A stretch of 6,546 nt of DNA, taken from assembly GCA_038062745.1 (NCBI GenBank), contig JBBTWO010000003.1, forward strand, positions 1 to 6,546, in the 5' to 3' direction. This document shows positions 6,238 through 6,546 of this stretch, one piece after another; positions within the stretch are counted from its first letter, which is position 1; every line of letters begins with the position of its first letter. The translations under genes and the position numbers were made by a program. Below the pieces are notes generated by a model. That model was not told the origin of the DNA. It was given only the letters and a program-made list of their open reading frames with translations, and did no database searches. The stretch comes from JBBTWO01 sp038062745 (GTDB taxonomy: Bacteria > Patescibacteriota > Microgenomatia > UBA8517).

Positions 6238-6546
6238 TTGTCAACAAAAAGCTTTTTATTTTCCACAACCCATTTACATAACTTGGAGATCCCTTGTGCC
6301 ACTGAAACTTTTGGTTCCCAACCCAACATCCTTTTGATTTTTCTTATATCACTAACATATATTTTTTGGTCTCCCGGTCGCCAATCAGAAAACGCTACAT
6401 TTACTTTCTGTTTTAGGTTTTCCTCAAGTAGAGGCTTAAACTCATCCCAGACAGACATGGTATTTTTATGCCCACCACCAATATTGAATACTTGGCCAGA
6501 TACTTTATGCATATTGTTGAAAGCCAATTCATAAGCTTTAGCTAAA
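6234..6546 (-). CDS. NAD-dependent epimerase/dehydratase, CDP-paratose 2-epimerase-like (3' part)
   Basis: The frame is open to the right edge, so the 103 visible residues are the C-terminus of a protein whose Rossmann domain and YxxxK catalytic motif lie outside the window. The sequence begins LAKAYELAFNNMHK and continues GQVFNIGGGHKNTMS, WRPGDQKIYVSDIRK, MLGWEPKVSVAQGISKLCKW and a short tail. The FNIGGG...NT-S block followed by WRPGDQ, YVSD and LGWEP is typical of extended short-chain dehydrogenases acting on nucleotide sugars, and most like CDP-paratose 2-epimerases, which convert CDP-paratose to CDP-tyvelose. The subfamily call rests only on the C-terminus; a UDP- or GDP-sugar enzyme remains possible. 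A TTG codon at 6527-6525 could be mistaken for a start, but homologous sequence continues upstream. The stop TGA overlaps the GT4 ATG by four bases (ATGA), so both genes form one leftward operon. Confidence 0.85.
   Translation of the reverse strand, partial: LAKAYELAFNNMHKVSGQVFNIGGGHKNTMSVWDEFKPLLEENLKQKVNVAFSDWRPGDQKIYVSDIRKIKRMLGWEPKVSVAQGISKLCKWVVENKKLFVDK

Noticed and set aside
6239..6244. TTGACA on the minus strand directly before the GT4 start, as a -35 box
   Set aside because: At 17 bases downstream there is only TTTCTT, no -10 box, and the start would lie inside the GT4 gene. The ATGA overlap indicates coupling to the epimerase instead.

Overview
This is an AT-rich surface-glycan gene cluster. 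By eye, G+C is well below 50% (not computed). It encodes two glycosyltransferases, a sugar-nucleotide epimerase, a SAM methyltransferase, an MBOAT O-acyltransferase with an SGNH-type partner, and a DUF362 protein. TGA, TAA and TAG all behave as ordinary stops, so there is no sign of genetic code 25. The compact GT4 and GT2 enzymes, the DUF362 gene among glycosyltransferases, the tight spacing and the weak Shine-Dalgarno sites suggest an uncultured bacterium, perhaps of the Patescibacteria/CPR (Microgenomates-like). That placement is an inference from style, not a marker-gene result.

Layout, left to right. Bases 1-373 hold the C-terminal remnant of an SGNH/GDSL hydrolase on the + strand, with every upstream reading frame closed. 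Its last 47 bases overlap the 3' end of a leftward operon, which in transcription order is methyltransferase (2865-2206), GT2 glycosyltransferase (2140-1406) and DUF362 protein (1397-327). This operon has a near-consensus promoter (TTGACA, 17 bp, TATATT) in a 58-bp divergent gap. From the same gap a rightward pair starts: an AlgI-like MBOAT O-acyltransferase (2924-4384) and a membrane-anchored SGNH protein (4384-5163), coupled by a TAATG overlap. The SGNH protein lacks its expected C-terminal half and runs 48 bases antisense into the 3' end of a second leftward operon. That operon consists of an NAD-dependent epimerase of the CDP-paratose 2-epimerase type (partial, running off the right edge) and a GT4 glycosyltransferase, joined by an ATGA overlap.

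A plausible joint role is assembly and decoration of a cell-surface polysaccharide or glycolipid. The epimerase would make an unusual sugar nucleotide, the GT4 and GT2 enzymes would transfer sugars, the methyltransferase could cap or modify the glycan, and MBOAT plus SGNH would O-acylate it on the outer face of the membrane. The role of the DUF362 protein is unknown.

The points most worth a second look are an eight-G tract in the MBOAT gene where loss or gain of one G would stop translation early (a possible phase-variation switch), two damaged SGNH genes lying exactly at the two convergent junctions, and a compact bidirectional promoter with overlapping -10 boxes.
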